A stretch of 64,000 bases of DNA from assembly GCF_014203715.1 (NCBI RefSeq), contig NZ_JACHJP010000002.1, positions 806,001-870,000 of the forward strand, written 5' to 3'. Below the pieces are notes generated by a model. That model saw only the letters and a list, made by a program, of their open reading frames with translations, was not told the DNA's origin and did not search any database. Position 1 is the stretch's first letter. Every line of letters starts with the position of its first letter. A program made the position numbers and the translations under genes. Positions 40,775 to 49,239 of the stretch are shown here, piece by piece. Source of the DNA: Streptosporangium saharense (GTDB taxonomy: Bacteria; Actinomycetota; Actinomycetes; Streptosporangiales; Streptosporangiaceae).

Positions 40775-42832
40775 TTGCGAGTCCTGGCCGTTGTCCCCGC
40801 CCGTGGAGGATCGGCGGGCGTCCCGCTGAAGAACCTGGCCGCGGTCGGCGGCGTCCCCCTGGTCGCCCGTGCGGTCAAAGCCTGCCTGCGGGCCGAGCTG
40901 ATCGACGAGGTCGTGGTCAGCACCGACCACGGGGGGATCGCCGAGGCGGCCCGCGAGGTGGGGGCGGTCGTGATCGAACGCCCCGAGGAGCTGAGCGGCG
41001 CCACCGCCTCCAGCGAGTCGGCCGTCCTGCACGTCCTCGACCACCTGTCCGACGTGCCGGACGTGGTCGTCCTGGTGCAGTGCACCAGCGCCTTCATCGA
41101 CCCGGGCGACCTGGACAGCGCGATCGTCAAGGTCCTCGACGGCACCGCGGACGTGGTGTTCTCCGGCCTTGAGACGCACGAGTTCCTGTGGAACGCGGCG
41201 GGCGCGGGCATCAACCACGACCCCGCCCACCGGCCGCGCCGCCAGGACCGCGCCCCCGACTACCGCGAGACCGGCGCCTTCTACGTGATGCGCACCGAGG
41301 GCCTGCGCGAGCACGGCCACCGCTTCTTCGGCGCCGTCGCCGTACAGCCCGTCCCCGTCCGGCACGCCGTCGAGATCGACTCCCCCGAGGACCTGGAGAT
41401 CGTCAGGGCCCTCGCGCCGTTCGTCGACGAGCCCGAGCCGATCGACGTGGACGCCGTGATCACCGACTTCGACGGCGTGCACACCGACGACCGCGCCTAC
41501 GTCGACCAGGACGGCCACGAGAGCGTCGTGGTCAGCCGCTCCGACGGCATGGGCATCTCCCTGCTGCGCGCGGCCGGCGTCAAGCTGATGATCATGTCGA
41601 CCGAGCAGAACCCGGTCGTCACCGCCCGCGCCCGCAAGCTCGGCGTGCCCGTCCTGCAGGGCCTGACCGACAAGCGGACCGTGCTGCGCGACTGGCTGGC
41701 CATCGAGGGCATCGACCCCTCCCGCGTCGCCTACGTCGGCAACGACGTCAACGACCTCGGCCCGATGGGCGACGTCGGCTGGCCCGTCACCGTCCCCGAC
41801 GCCCACCCCAGGGTCCGCGCCGCCGCCAGGACCGTGCTGACCAGGCCCGGCGGGGCGGGAGCCGTACGGGAACTGTGTGAGCGTGTCCTGGCCGCGCGCC
41901 CGGTCGAGGAGACGGCGTCCGCGCCCGCCCCCAGGACCGAGCTGCGGCTCACCCCGGTCGCCAAGCCCGTCCAGGTCGGTGACGCGCTGATCGGCACGGG
42001 CCACCCGGTCTACGTGATCGGCGAGATCGGCATCAACCACAACGGCGACCTCGACATCGCGCGAAAGCTCATCGACGTGGCCGCCGACGCGGGCTGCCAG
42101 GCCGTCAAGTTCCAGAAGCGCACCCCGGAGATCTGCGTCCCGCTCGAACAGCGCGACCAGATCCGGCAGACGCCGTGGGGCGAGATGACCTACATGGAGT
42201 ACAAGGTCAGGACCGAGTTCGGTCTCGACGAGTACACCGAGATCGCCAAGTACTGCCAGGAACGCGGCCTGCACTGGTTCGCCTCGCCGTGGGACGTGCC
42301 CTCGGTCGAGTTCCTTGAGGCCATGGACGTCGTCACGCACAAGGTCGCCTCGGCCAGCGTCACCGACCTGGAACTGCTGCGCGCGCTGGCCGCCACCGGC
42401 AAGCCGATCATCCTCTCGACCGGCATGTCCACCCTTGAGGAGATCGACAGGGCCGTGGAGATCCTCGGCACCTCCAAGCTGGTGCTGATGCACGCGACCT
42501 CCACCTACCCGCTGCCTCCCGAGGAGGCCAACCTCCGCACGATCGTCACCCTCCAGGAGCGGTACGGCGTGCCCGTCGGCTACTCCGGCCACGAGCGCGG
42601 CCTGCAGATCTCCCTGGCCGCGGTGACGCTGGGCGCGGTGACCGTCGAACGGCACATCACGCTGGACCGCACGATGTGGGGCTCCGACCACGCCGCCTCG
42701 CTTGAGCCCTCGGGCCTTGAGCACCTGGTCCGCGACATCCGCATCATCGAGACCGCCCTCGGTGACGGCGTCAAGCGCGTCTTCCCGGGCGAGGAGGCAC
42801 CGAAGGCTCGCCTGCGCCGCGTGCGTGTTTGA
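40775..42832 (+). CDS. Trifunctional nonulosonic acid enzyme: CMP-NeuAc synthetase + HAD phosphatase + NeuB synthase
   Basis: A 685-aa three-domain fusion. Residues 1-225: acylneuraminate cytidylyltransferase (NeuA) with AVVPARGGSAGVPLKNLAAV. Residues 228-370: HAD phosphatase of the KdsC/NeuC-type group (VITDFDGVHTDDRAYV; GNDVNDLGPMGDVGWPVTV). Residues 405-685: NeuB (YVIGEIGINHNGD, AVKFQKRTPE, KVASASVTDLELLR, STGMSTLEE, HATSTYPLP, VGYSGHERG). The usual C-terminal antifreeze-like SAF domain is missing: the protein ends soon after HLVRDIRIIETALGDG. Together the parts can make a nonulosonate 9-phosphate, dephosphorylate it and activate it as CMP-sugar. TTG 40775 follows GAGGAG at 5 bases; ATG 40757 is the alternative. 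First gene of the surface-glycan locus. Confidence 0.9.
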   Translation: MRVLAVVPARGGSAGVPLKNLAAVGGVPLVARAVKACLRAELIDEVVVSTDHGGIAEAAREVGAVVIERPEELSGATASSESAVLHVLDHLSDVPDVVVLVQCTSAFIDPGDLDSAIVKVLDGTADVVFSGLETHEFLWNAAGAGINHDPAHRPRRQDRAPDYRETGAFYVMRTEGLREHGHRFFGAVAVQPVPVRHAVEIDSPEDLEIVRALAPFVDEPEPIDVDAVITDFDGVHTDDRAYVDQDGHESVVVSRSDGMGISLLRAAGVKLMIMSTEQNPVVTARARKLGVPVLQGLTDKRTVLRDWLAIEGIDPSRVAYVGNDVNDLGPMGDVGWPVTVPDAHPRVRAAARTVLTRPGGAGAVRELCERVLAARPVEETASAPAPRTELRLTPVAKPVQVGDALIGTGHPVYVIGEIGINHNGDLDIARKLIDVAADAGCQAVKFQKRTPEICVPLEQRDQIRQTPWGEMTYMEYKVRTEFGLDEYTEIAKYCQERGLHWFASPWDVPSVEFLEAMDVVTHKVASASVTDLELLRALAATGKPIILSTGMSTLEEIDRAVEILGTSKLVLMHATSTYPLPPEEANLRTIVTLQERYGVPVGYSGHERGLQISLAAVTLGAVTVERHITLDRTMWGSDHAASLEPSGLEHLVRDIRIIETALGDGVKRVFPGEEAPKARLRRVRV

Positions 42833-42834
42833 TT

Positions 42835-43061
42835 GCGCTGCCTCCGGCAGCGCGGGCTTGGGCGCCTGAAGTCGGTGACTTCCCTCGTCACTCCTCCGCT
42901 GCGCTGCTGCACCTCTTTGCGGCGCCTGGCGGCACCGCGGGCTTGGGCGCCCCAAGTCGGTGACTTCCCTCGTCGCTCCTCCGCTTCGCTCCCCCACTCC
43001 TCAGTCCAGACACCGACGCGCCCAAGCCGCTCCTCAGTCCAATCGCCGACGTGCCCAAGCC
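42835..43061. repeat. Intergenic repeat family, composite copy A (reverse orientation)
   Basis: It begins 2 bases after the fusion gene's stop with a perfect hairpin (GCGCTGCC/GGCAGCGC, 42835-42853), then a truncated core (42855 to about 42905), a second tail hairpin (42919-42938), a complete 89-base core bounded by GGCTTGGGCGC (42940-42950) and GCGCCCAAGCC (43018-43028), and a 33-base tandem duplication of its end (42996-43028 and 43029-43061). Relative to copies B and C it is inverted. The element lies inside the locus between two same-strand genes. Any ORF here (for example a 103-codon frame at 42833) is a by-product. Confidence 0.85.
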
Positions 43062-43090
43062 GGACACTCCTCACGCACGGCACCGGTAAC

Positions 43091-43130
43091 CCAGACCCTT
43101 CACTCCCGGCGCCGGGGGTGAAGGGTCTGG
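43091..43130 (+). terminator. 40-base palindrome before the GT2 gene (terminator or attenuator)
   Basis: CCAGACCCTTCACTCCCGGC pairs with the following 20 bases with one T-G wobble and no loop. It lies 26 bases upstream of the GT2 TTG start, so it may limit read-through from the NeuAB fusion or sit at the edge of the repeat. The first half (CACTCCCGGCGCCGGG) recurs partly in copy C. Confidence 0.55.
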
Positions 43131-43156
43131 GCGGGTTCAAATAGAAAAGGGGAAAC

Positions 43157-44086
43157 TTGATCACGTTGTCCGTTGTCGTCCCGGTGAAGGACGCCGAGCT
43201 CTACATCTCCGACGCGTTGACCTCGCTGGGCAGGAACGCGCGCAGGGACTTCGAGTTCATCGTGGTCGACGACGGATCGACGGACGCGACCGGGCAGATC
43301 ATCGATGATTTCCGCGACGAGCTGCCCGGTCTGGTCGTGCTGCGCAACGAGGCGCCGGTCGGGCTGGCCGACGCCCGTAACCTTGGGACCTCGCTGGCCT
43401 CGGGGCGCTACCTGACCTTCATGGACGGCGACGACTGGCTGGCGCCCGGCTATCTCGCCGAGCTGGTCGGGGCCATCGAACGGCTCGGCTGCGACTTCGT
43501 CCGGGTGGACCACGTCCAGGCGGAGGGGCGCAAGCGTGTGATCCACCGGGCGCCGCTGGCCGTACGGGAAACAGTGGTCAAGCCCCGCGACCACATCCTG
43601 CCCGCGGGGGTGAAGACGATGGTCGACTACCCCTACGCGTGGGCCGGGATCTACCGTCGTGACCTGGGTGAGCTGCTGACCTTCCCCGGGCACCTGCACA
43701 CCGCGGAGGACCGGCCGTGGATCTGGCGCCTGCACCGGCAGGCGGGGTCGTTCGCGGTGGTCTCGCTGGCGGGCCTGTTCTACCGGAGGATGGTCGCGGG
43801 GTCGCTGACCCAGGTGGGCGACGCCAGGCAGCTGCACTTCTTCGACGCCTTCGACCTGGTCTTCGCCGACCTGGAGGAGGAGTTCGCCCCGAAGGCGGTG
43901 CGCACCTTCTGCGCCCTGCTGGCCCACCACCTCGAACTGGCCGACCGCTTCTCCCCCGACCTGCGCGTCCGCTTCGAGGAGCGCGGCGCCGAGGCCCTCA
44001 GGCGGCTACCCTCCGACCTGCTCGCCGCGAATCGGCTGGACCCGGAACGTGACCAGATCCTGCAGAGGCTGTTGGAGACCCGATGA
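43157..44086 (+). CDS. GT2 family glycosyltransferase
   Basis: A 309-aa GT-A enzyme: VVVPVKDAELYISDALTSLG, the nucleotide-binding FIVVDDGSTDATGQIID, and DXD-like TFMDGDDWLAPGYLAELVG. The TTG start follows AGGGGAAAC; no ATG lies nearby in frame. Its stop overlaps the next gene's ATG (ATGA). It probably adds a sugar to the same glycan as its neighbours, perhaps the acceptor for the nonulosonate. Confidence 0.9.
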   Translation: MITLSVVVPVKDAELYISDALTSLGRNARRDFEFIVVDDGSTDATGQIIDDFRDELPGLVVLRNEAPVGLADARNLGTSLASGRYLTFMDGDDWLAPGYLAELVGAIERLGCDFVRVDHVQAEGRKRVIHRAPLAVRETVVKPRDHILPAGVKTMVDYPYAWAGIYRRDLGELLTFPGHLHTAEDRPWIWRLHRQAGSFAVVSLAGLFYRRMVAGSLTQVGDARQLHFFDAFDLVFADLEEEFAPKAVRTFCALLAHHLELADRFSPDLRVRFEERGAEALRRLPSDLLAANRLDPERDQILQRLLETR

Positions 44087-45375
44087 CACAGTTGTTCTAC
44101 GCCTCGACACTGTTCGGCGCGATGACGCTCGGGGCGGCGATCGACGAGGGCCTCTTCGGCCCGAACCCGGGCCGAAGGATCCTGCTGGTCTCGAACAACG
44201 CGGCCATCCCGGAGATCACCCCCTCCCTCGACCAGGCCCCCGGCTTCGCCGCGCTGCGCCCGCGCTTCGACGAGGTGTGGTCGTGGAACGACATCGTGGC
44301 GCCGCTGCACCCCTCCGACTGGAAGGCCCGCGTCATCGAGGTCCCGATGCTGGGCCGTCTCCTGCGCTCCCACCTCTCCCTGGAGGAGGGGCCTCAGGAG
44401 CTGGTCCTGGAGTCCATCGCGGTGCCGCCCGCCAGGACGATCGCCGGTCTGGTCAAGGACTGCCCGATCACGGTCTACTCCGACGGCCTGATGAGCTACG
44501 GCCCGACCCGCGACCCCCTGCCGCAGGAGATCTCCGGGCGGATCACCCGCCTGCTCCACCTGGACCTCGTGCCGGGCCTGTCGCCGCTGCTGCTGTCCGA
44601 GTACGGCGTGCCCGCGCGCGCCCTGCCCGACCGGGCCTTCCTTGAGGTCGTCGCCCAGACGGAACGGCTCACGCACGGTACCCGGGACCTCCCCCGGGGC
44701 CAGGCGATGATCCTCGGCCAGTACCTGTCGGCGCTCGACATCGTCACCCAGGACGAGGAGGCCGGGCTGCACGCGGACATGCTGCGCGGCCTGGCCGCCA
44801 GGGGGTTCCGCTCGGTGCTGTTCAAGCCGCACCCCGCGGGCGGGCGGCGGCACGCCCAGCGGCTCCGCGAGACGGCCACGGAGCTGGGGGTGACGTTGAC
44901 GGTCGTCGGGGAGAGCGTCCCCGCCGAGTCGTGCTTCGCCACGCTGGCGCCGGAGCTGGTCGTCGGCTGCTTCTCCACGGCCCTGGTCACCGCGAGCAGG
45001 CAGTTCGGCCTTCCTGTGGCGACGCTCGGGGGTGACCTGGTGCTCGAACGGCTGGCGCCGTACGAGAACAGCAACCGTGTCCCGGTCACGATCACCGACG
45101 CCCTGCTGCCACGCCTTTCCCCGGACGGCTCGCTGGAGGAGCCGCCCCCGGTGGACCTTCCCGCGCTGGTCGGCGCCGTCGGCTACTGCATGCAGAGCGA
45201 CACCCATCCGGAGCTGCGGGAGCGGGCCGTCGCCTATCTGGAGGCCAACGGCCCCGCCCGCTACTTCAAGCGCCAGCGCCTGACGGCCCTCGACCTGCTC
45301 CCCCGCTCCCCGGCCAAACCCACCCCCGGCCCCCTGGACAAACTCCGCCGCCGCCTCTCCAGAGCCCTCTCCTGA
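44083..45375 (+). CDS. Polysialyltransferase-like protein (POLYST family)
   Basis: A 430-aa protein with traits of bacterial alpha-2,8-polysialyltransferases: an opening TQLFYASTLFGAMTLGAAID, the D/E-D/E-G-like motif in VYSDGLMSYGP, the HP motif in LFKPHPAGG, and a late Ser/Thr in VVGCFSTALVTA. It is coupled by ATGA overlap to the GT2 gene and stands two genes after the CMP-nonulosonate fusion, which supplies the donor. The C-terminus is basic (DKLRRRLSRAL), as in membrane-associated transferases. The family call rests on motif pattern and context. Confidence 0.82.
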   Translation: MTQLFYASTLFGAMTLGAAIDEGLFGPNPGRRILLVSNNAAIPEITPSLDQAPGFAALRPRFDEVWSWNDIVAPLHPSDWKARVIEVPMLGRLLRSHLSLEEGPQELVLESIAVPPARTIAGLVKDCPITVYSDGLMSYGPTRDPLPQEISGRITRLLHLDLVPGLSPLLLSEYGVPARALPDRAFLEVVAQTERLTHGTRDLPRGQAMILGQYLSALDIVTQDEEAGLHADMLRGLAARGFRSVLFKPHPAGGRRHAQRLRETATELGVTLTVVGESVPAESCFATLAPELVVGCFSTALVTASRQFGLPVATLGGDLVLERLAPYENSNRVPVTITDALLPRLSPDGSLEEPPPVDLPALVGAVGYCMQSDTHPELRERAVAYLEANGPARYFKRQRLTALDLLPRSPAKPTPGPLDKLRRRLSRALS

Positions 45376-45399
45376 CCCGACGCTCCCGACGCCGCGCGT

Positions 45400-45596
45400 G
45401 AAGAGTTGGGGTTACCGGTGCCGTGCGTGAGGAGTTTCGGCTTGGGCGCGTCGGTGAACTGGACTGAGGAGCGACGGAGCGCAGCGGAGGAGCGACGAGG
45501 GAAGTCACCGACTTCAGGCGCCCAAGCCCTCGCGGCGCCGAAGGCGCCGCAAAAGCAAGCACAGCCAAGCCCGCGCCGCCGCCAGGCGGCGCAAAG
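45400..45596. repeat. Intergenic repeat family, copy B
   Basis: It fills the gap between two converging genes. Leader ACCGGTGCCGTGCGTGAGGA, then a 90-base core bounded by GGCTTGGGCGC (45439-45449) and GCGCCCAAGCC (45518-45528), with inner pairing TCGGTGA/TCACCGA. A tail hairpin GCGGCGCC/GGCGCCGC (45532-45550) follows, then AAAAGCAAGC and a second, partial tail (hairpin GCGCCGCC-GCCA-GGCGGCGC, 45573-45592). Between the leader and the core end it differs from copy C at only two positions. Confidence 0.88.
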
Positions 45597-45611
45597 CAAG
45601 CACAACTCCGC

Positions 45612-46808
45612 CTATAAGCGCAAATACCTGCGCATCCGGCGTTTGGCCCGGTAACCCACGCGCAGGACGTTGGGGGGGACCTCGACGCGTAGGCGGGCGC
45701 GGCGGCGGGCGGCGGCGTACTGGGGGCCGTCCAGGAGGGAGGTGGCCGGGATGAGGCGTCCCGAGCGGGCCTGGCCGACGAGGCTGACCATCTGCGAGAC
45801 CCAGTCGCTCTCGCCGTTCGGGTGGAAGTAGTTCGCCCCGCACCAGGCCGCGTCCGGGCTGTGGAAGCGACCCTGGGCCAGGTCGTCCAGGGTGCCGAGC
45901 AGGCCGCTGCCCTCGAAGACCAGGTTGATCATCTCGGCGCTGACGCCGAAGTCGGACAGCACCAGCAGCGGCACGTCCTGGGCGATGGCCTCAAGGGCGG
46001 CGGTCGAGCTGACGGTGACGAACCCGGCGGCGTGCGCCAGGTGCTCGTGCATGGCTCCGGCGGCGAAGCGCACCGCGCCGGGGCTGACCCGTCCCTCGGT
46101 CTCCAGGCTCTGCCACAGGCGCTGGTAGCCGTGGCGTTCGTTGTGGGTCTGGCGTTCGTTGTCCAGGGCGCGCAGTTTGACGACGACATCCAGGTCGGGG
46201 CGGTGTCCGGCCAGGTCGGCCAGCGCGAGCAGGATCCGTTCCCGGTCCTCCCTGCGTTTCGGCACCTTGGCCTGGGTGGCGAACACGACGCGGTCACGGG
46301 GGCCGGTCGCGGGGACCTGCCCGCCGTCGCGCAGGAACGGCAGCCGGGTGAGGCCGATCTGGCCTCCGCCGCCGAGTTCCTTGCCGATGGCGGAGAACTC
46401 CTCGACCTCCCGGCCGCTGTGCAGGACGAACAGGTCGCAGCCGCTGCGGAAGATCCACGCCTTCTCCGTCGCCGGGATGGAGATGCCCGGCAGGCCGGAG
46501 ACGAAGACGGGCCGTGGGGCGAGGCCGGAGAGGACCTCGCTGACCAGCACGTCCACCACGGGTCCCGTGCAGGCGACCAGCACCACGTCGGGCCTGAACC
46601 GCTCGGCGGCCCGGCGCAGGGCCCTGGCGGACAGCACGGGCGGATCCCCGGCCGCCCCGGCCACGGCCGCGTGGATCTGGGCCGGTGAGGGCGTGATGGG
46701 AGTACGGACCACCGTCAGCTCCGCCGTACAGCCCGAGGGCAGGCCCTCAAGCAGGTAGGCGGCCCACTTCAGGTAGGAATCCGAGTCGGCCACGGCCAGG
46801 ACCTTCAA
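45612..46808 (-). CDS. DUF6716-type putative glycosyltransferase
   Basis: A 398-aa protein starting LKVLAVADSDSYLKWAAYLL, then PDVVLVACTGPVVDVLVSEV, FVSGLPGISIPATEKAW, FATQAKVPKRREDRERI, a sugar-donor-like VTVSSTAALEAIAQDVPLLV and a basic end (VGYRAKRRMRRYLR). The pattern is that of capsule-type GT-B glycosyltransferases annotated as DUF6716 in actinomycetes. TTG 46808 overlaps the previous gene's stop (TTGA). It is convergent with the polysialyltransferase-like gene and belongs functionally to the same locus. Confidence 0.8.
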   Translation of the reverse strand: MKVLAVADSDSYLKWAAYLLEGLPSGCTAELTVVRTPITPSPAQIHAAVAGAAGDPPVLSARALRRAAERFRPDVVLVACTGPVVDVLVSEVLSGLAPRPVFVSGLPGISIPATEKAWIFRSGCDLFVLHSGREVEEFSAIGKELGGGGQIGLTRLPFLRDGGQVPATGPRDRVVFATQAKVPKRREDRERILLALADLAGHRPDLDVVVKLRALDNERQTHNERHGYQRLWQSLETEGRVSPGAVRFAAGAMHEHLAHAAGFVTVSSTAALEAIAQDVPLLVLSDFGVSAEMINLVFEGSGLLGTLDDLAQGRFHSPDAAWCGANYFHPNGESDWVSQMVSLVGQARSGRLIPATSLLDGPQYAAARRRARLRVEVPPNVLRVGYRAKRRMRRYLRL

Positions 46809-47842
46809 CCTGTGACTCCAGTGTCGTGATGGGCGAACATTGACAGATGGGTTCTGAGGGAGGGTGCCGCCTGGGCGGTCCACCACTCGTCGGGGACGTC
46901 CACGGTCTCCACGACGACGCCGCGGGCCGACAGCAGGACGCGCAGGGAGGTGACCGCGGTCGAGGGCAGGCTCAGGACCCGCTGCTCGGCGCCCAGTCCC
47001 CGCAGGGTCATCTCGGCGGGGGCGCCGCCGTCGTAGACGGTGATCCCGGGCTGCTCCCCGACCCTGGCGAGGTCGCCGGGGTCCTCCCTGCGGTGCGGGA
47101 AGTAGGCGACGGGCCCGGTCGAGCCGAGTCCGGCCAGCCACCCGAAGTAGTGGTCGCGGTGGATGAGGCCGTTGCGGACCAGGGAGGTGCCCAGGACGAC
47201 CGTGCGCTCCCTCGGCCCCGGCCTGCGCATGGGCTGGGACCTGAGCCAGGCGAAGTCGTGCGTGACCAGCTCGGCTCCCCGTTCGCGTACGGCACGCGCC
47301 AGGTCGTCGGGGACGGGCAGCGCCGTGAAGATCGACAGGCCGCCCGCGTGGGCGGCGGCCCGCAACCTCATGCCCGCGGCGGAGCCCAGGGCCTTCCTGA
47401 GCGGGCCCGAGGTGGCCCTGGCCCGCAGCAGGGGCGTCCAGAACCGTCCGGTGAGCAGTTCCAGGAGCCTGATCGTGGCCAGGCCGTCGTCGACGATCAC
47501 GATCCGTCCCGGCAGGGCGGTGAGCCAGGCCGCCTGGACCTTGCCGGAGAAGGCGTCGCCGACCGCCCAGGTCGTGCCCCTGCGGGGCCGGGGCATCTCG
47601 GGTGAGGGCTCGGCGAGTTCCAGTCCGGCGGGCGGGCCGAGTTTGGTGATCTCACGGCGGGTGACGACCAGCGGGCGCAGCCCTGCCCTGGGTATCACCC
47701 GTGCGTGGGTGCCGAGCAGCCCCGCGTGGTGGGCCTCCACGGCGCAGAGCATCTGCAGCGGGGACTCCACCCAGGCGACGGCCGAACCCTGCTCCCGCGC
47801 GTGGTCTCGACCGTCCTCCACGCCGGGCGATGACCCGTTCAC
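46805..47842 (-). CDS. GT52/sialyltransferase-like protein
   Basis: A 345-aa protein with AWVESPLQMLCAVEAHHAG near the start, a D-D-G motif in IVIVDDGLATIRLLELL, and a P-H-R motif in GPVAYFPHRREDP, followed by a donor-loop-like LSLPSTAVTSLRVLL. The D/E-D/E-G and H-P-type motifs are those of bacterial sialyltransferases of the GT52/GT38 group. GTG 47842 follows GTGAGG; the frame upstream (to 47899) has no better start. It is coupled to the DUF6716 gene by TTGA overlap. Assignment is by motif and locus context. Confidence 0.72.
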   Translation of the reverse strand: MNGSSPGVEDGRDHAREQGSAVAWVESPLQMLCAVEAHHAGLLGTHARVIPRAGLRPLVVTRREITKLGPPAGLELAEPSPEMPRPRRGTTWAVGDAFSGKVQAAWLTALPGRIVIVDDGLATIRLLELLTGRFWTPLLRARATSGPLRKALGSAAGMRLRAAAHAGGLSIFTALPVPDDLARAVRERGAELVTHDFAWLRSQPMRRPGPRERTVVLGTSLVRNGLIHRDHYFGWLAGLGSTGPVAYFPHRREDPGDLARVGEQPGITVYDGGAPAEMTLRGLGAEQRVLSLPSTAVTSLRVLLSARGVVVETVDVPDEWWTAQAAPSLRTHLSMFAHHDTGVTG

Positions 47843-47943
47843 GACCGCCTCACCGTAACCCGGATGTCTTACACGCCCGGGAACTACGGGTGAACACACG
47901 AATATGCCCTCTTGCGAGCCGTACTCTTAACGATCTACCGTCG

Positions 47944-47964
47944 TGTACGAAACCGTTTCGTACA
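47944..47964. promoter_or_regulatory. 21-bp perfect palindrome upstream of the SDR (TetR-type operator)
   Basis: TGTACGAAAC-C-GTTTCGTACA: 10+1+10 bases without a mismatch, 23 bases ahead of the SDR start. This size and AT/GC pattern suit a TetR-family repressor, but no TetR gene is adjacent. Confidence 0.65.
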
Positions 47965-47987
47965 GCGGGCCCCCGGAGATGCGAATC

Positions 47988-48869
47988 ATGTGGACCACTG
48001 ATGACATTCCCGACCTGTCTGGTAAGACGGCGCTGGTCACGGGTGCCAACAGCGGGATAGGGCTGGCGACCGCCCTGCACCTGGCCCGGCGTGGCGCCAG
48101 GGTGATCATGACCGCGCGTGACCGGGTCAGGGGCCAGGTGGCGGTGGAGAGGGTCAAAGCCGCGGTTCCCGAGGGCCCCGGGAGAAAGGTCGAGCTGAGA
48201 ATCCTGGATCTCGCCGATCTCGCCTCGGTGCGGGCACTCGCCGACGGCTTCGACGAACCGCTCGACCTTCTTGTTAACAATGCCGGTGTTGCCCTGATTC
48301 CTCGTCAGACGACGGCCGACGGCTTCGAGTCGCAGTTCGGCGTCAACCACCTCGGGCACTTCGCCCTGACGGGGCTGCTGTTACCCCTGTTACTGGAGAG
48401 GCGGCCCGCCAGGGTCGTCACGGTCAGCAGTGACGCGCACGCGATGGGCAGGATCGACTTCGACGACCTGGGGCTGGAGAACGGCTACGGACGCCTGGGC
48501 GGCTACTCCCGGTCGAAGCTGGCCAACATGCTGTTCGCCCTGGAACTGCAGCGCCTGGCCGGGGACAGGCTGCTCAGCCTGGTCGTGCACCCCGGGCCGA
48601 CGGCCACCTCCATCATCAGGCCGGGCGCGTTCACCCGGCCGCTCGCCGCCTTCATGCGTCTGACCCTCAAGTCTCCGGAGAAGGGGGCGCTCCCCTCTCT
48701 TTACGCCGCGACCGCCCCCGGCGTGAGCGGCGGTCTGTACGTCGGCCCCGGCCCCAGGGTGCTGACGCCCGCCGCGCGGGCCCGCGACGAGGACGTGGCG
48801 CGGCGGCTGTGGAACGCCTCAGAGGAGCTCACGGGCGTACGGTTCACCGCCCTCGCGGCACGCCCTTGA
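47988..48869 (+). CDS. Short-chain dehydrogenase/reductase (retinol dehydrogenase-like)
   Basis: A 293-aa NAD(P)-dependent oxidoreductase: [20 protein letters not shown], the DLADLASVR segment, [10 protein letters not shown], catalytic Ser in [11 protein letters not shown] and [14 protein letters not shown] (Tyr-x-x-x-Lys). ATG 47988 has GGAG nine bases upstream. It contains two TTA leucine codons close together (48381 and 48390). Control by the upstream palindrome is likely. Substrate unknown. Confidence 0.9.
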   Translation: MWTTDDIPDLSGKTALVTGANSGIGLATALHLARRGARVIMTARDRVRGQVAVERVKAAVPEGPGRKVELRILDLADLASVRALADGFDEPLDLLVNNAGVALIPRQTTADGFESQFGVNHLGHFALTGLLLPLLLERRPARVVTVSSDAHAMGRIDFDDLGLENGYGRLGGYSRSKLANMLFALELQRLAGDRLLSLVVHPGPTATSIIRPGAFTRPLAAFMRLTLKSPEKGALPSLYAATAPGVSGGLYVGPGPRVLTPAARARDEDVARRLWNASEELTGVRFTALAARP

Positions 48870-49239
48870 CCGATCCCTGCCCCGGACCGTGAGCACCCCG
48901 GCCGGGAGTAAAGGGACCCCCTCTTGACCCGGCAAAGGGCGGGTCGGCCAAAAGATCTACGTTTACCTGGCACGCGGAGCCCGGCTCCTTACCTTTTACA
49001 TGACCTGTCATGCCGCGATCCCCTTTCCCGCAAGGGTTTGCGTCATCAAAAGGAAGATCGGCGAGGTCGGGTGAGGGCCCAGTCTTCCCCCTCGTTCGGG
49101 GTCCATTCCAAAGCCAAGGCAATGTGTCGGACTTGTAATCGTCTGTCCGGTTCACGTACGTTCAACGAATTCGTGGCGAACGCCTAGACCCTCACAGGTC
49201 AACGCATTGCCACCACATTGCCCGACCGTGATCCATCAG

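Noticed and set aside
40760-42997. 745-codon minus-strand ORF opposite the NeuAB fusion
   Set aside because: Antisense shadow of a fully motif-supported gene.
42833-43144. 103-codon plus-strand ORF over repeat copy A, with a similar frame on the minus strand of copies B and C (WAPEVGDFPRRSSAALRR-like)
   Set aside because: The repeated peptide is explained by the repeated DNA: frames stay open because of GC bias, there is no ribosome site, and the frames start or stop at different places in the copies. Not annotated as a gene.
45261-45605. Minus-strand ORF over the end of the polysialyltransferase-like gene and repeat copy B
   Set aside because: Overlaps a convincing coding gene in a different frame, and the rest is repeat sequence.
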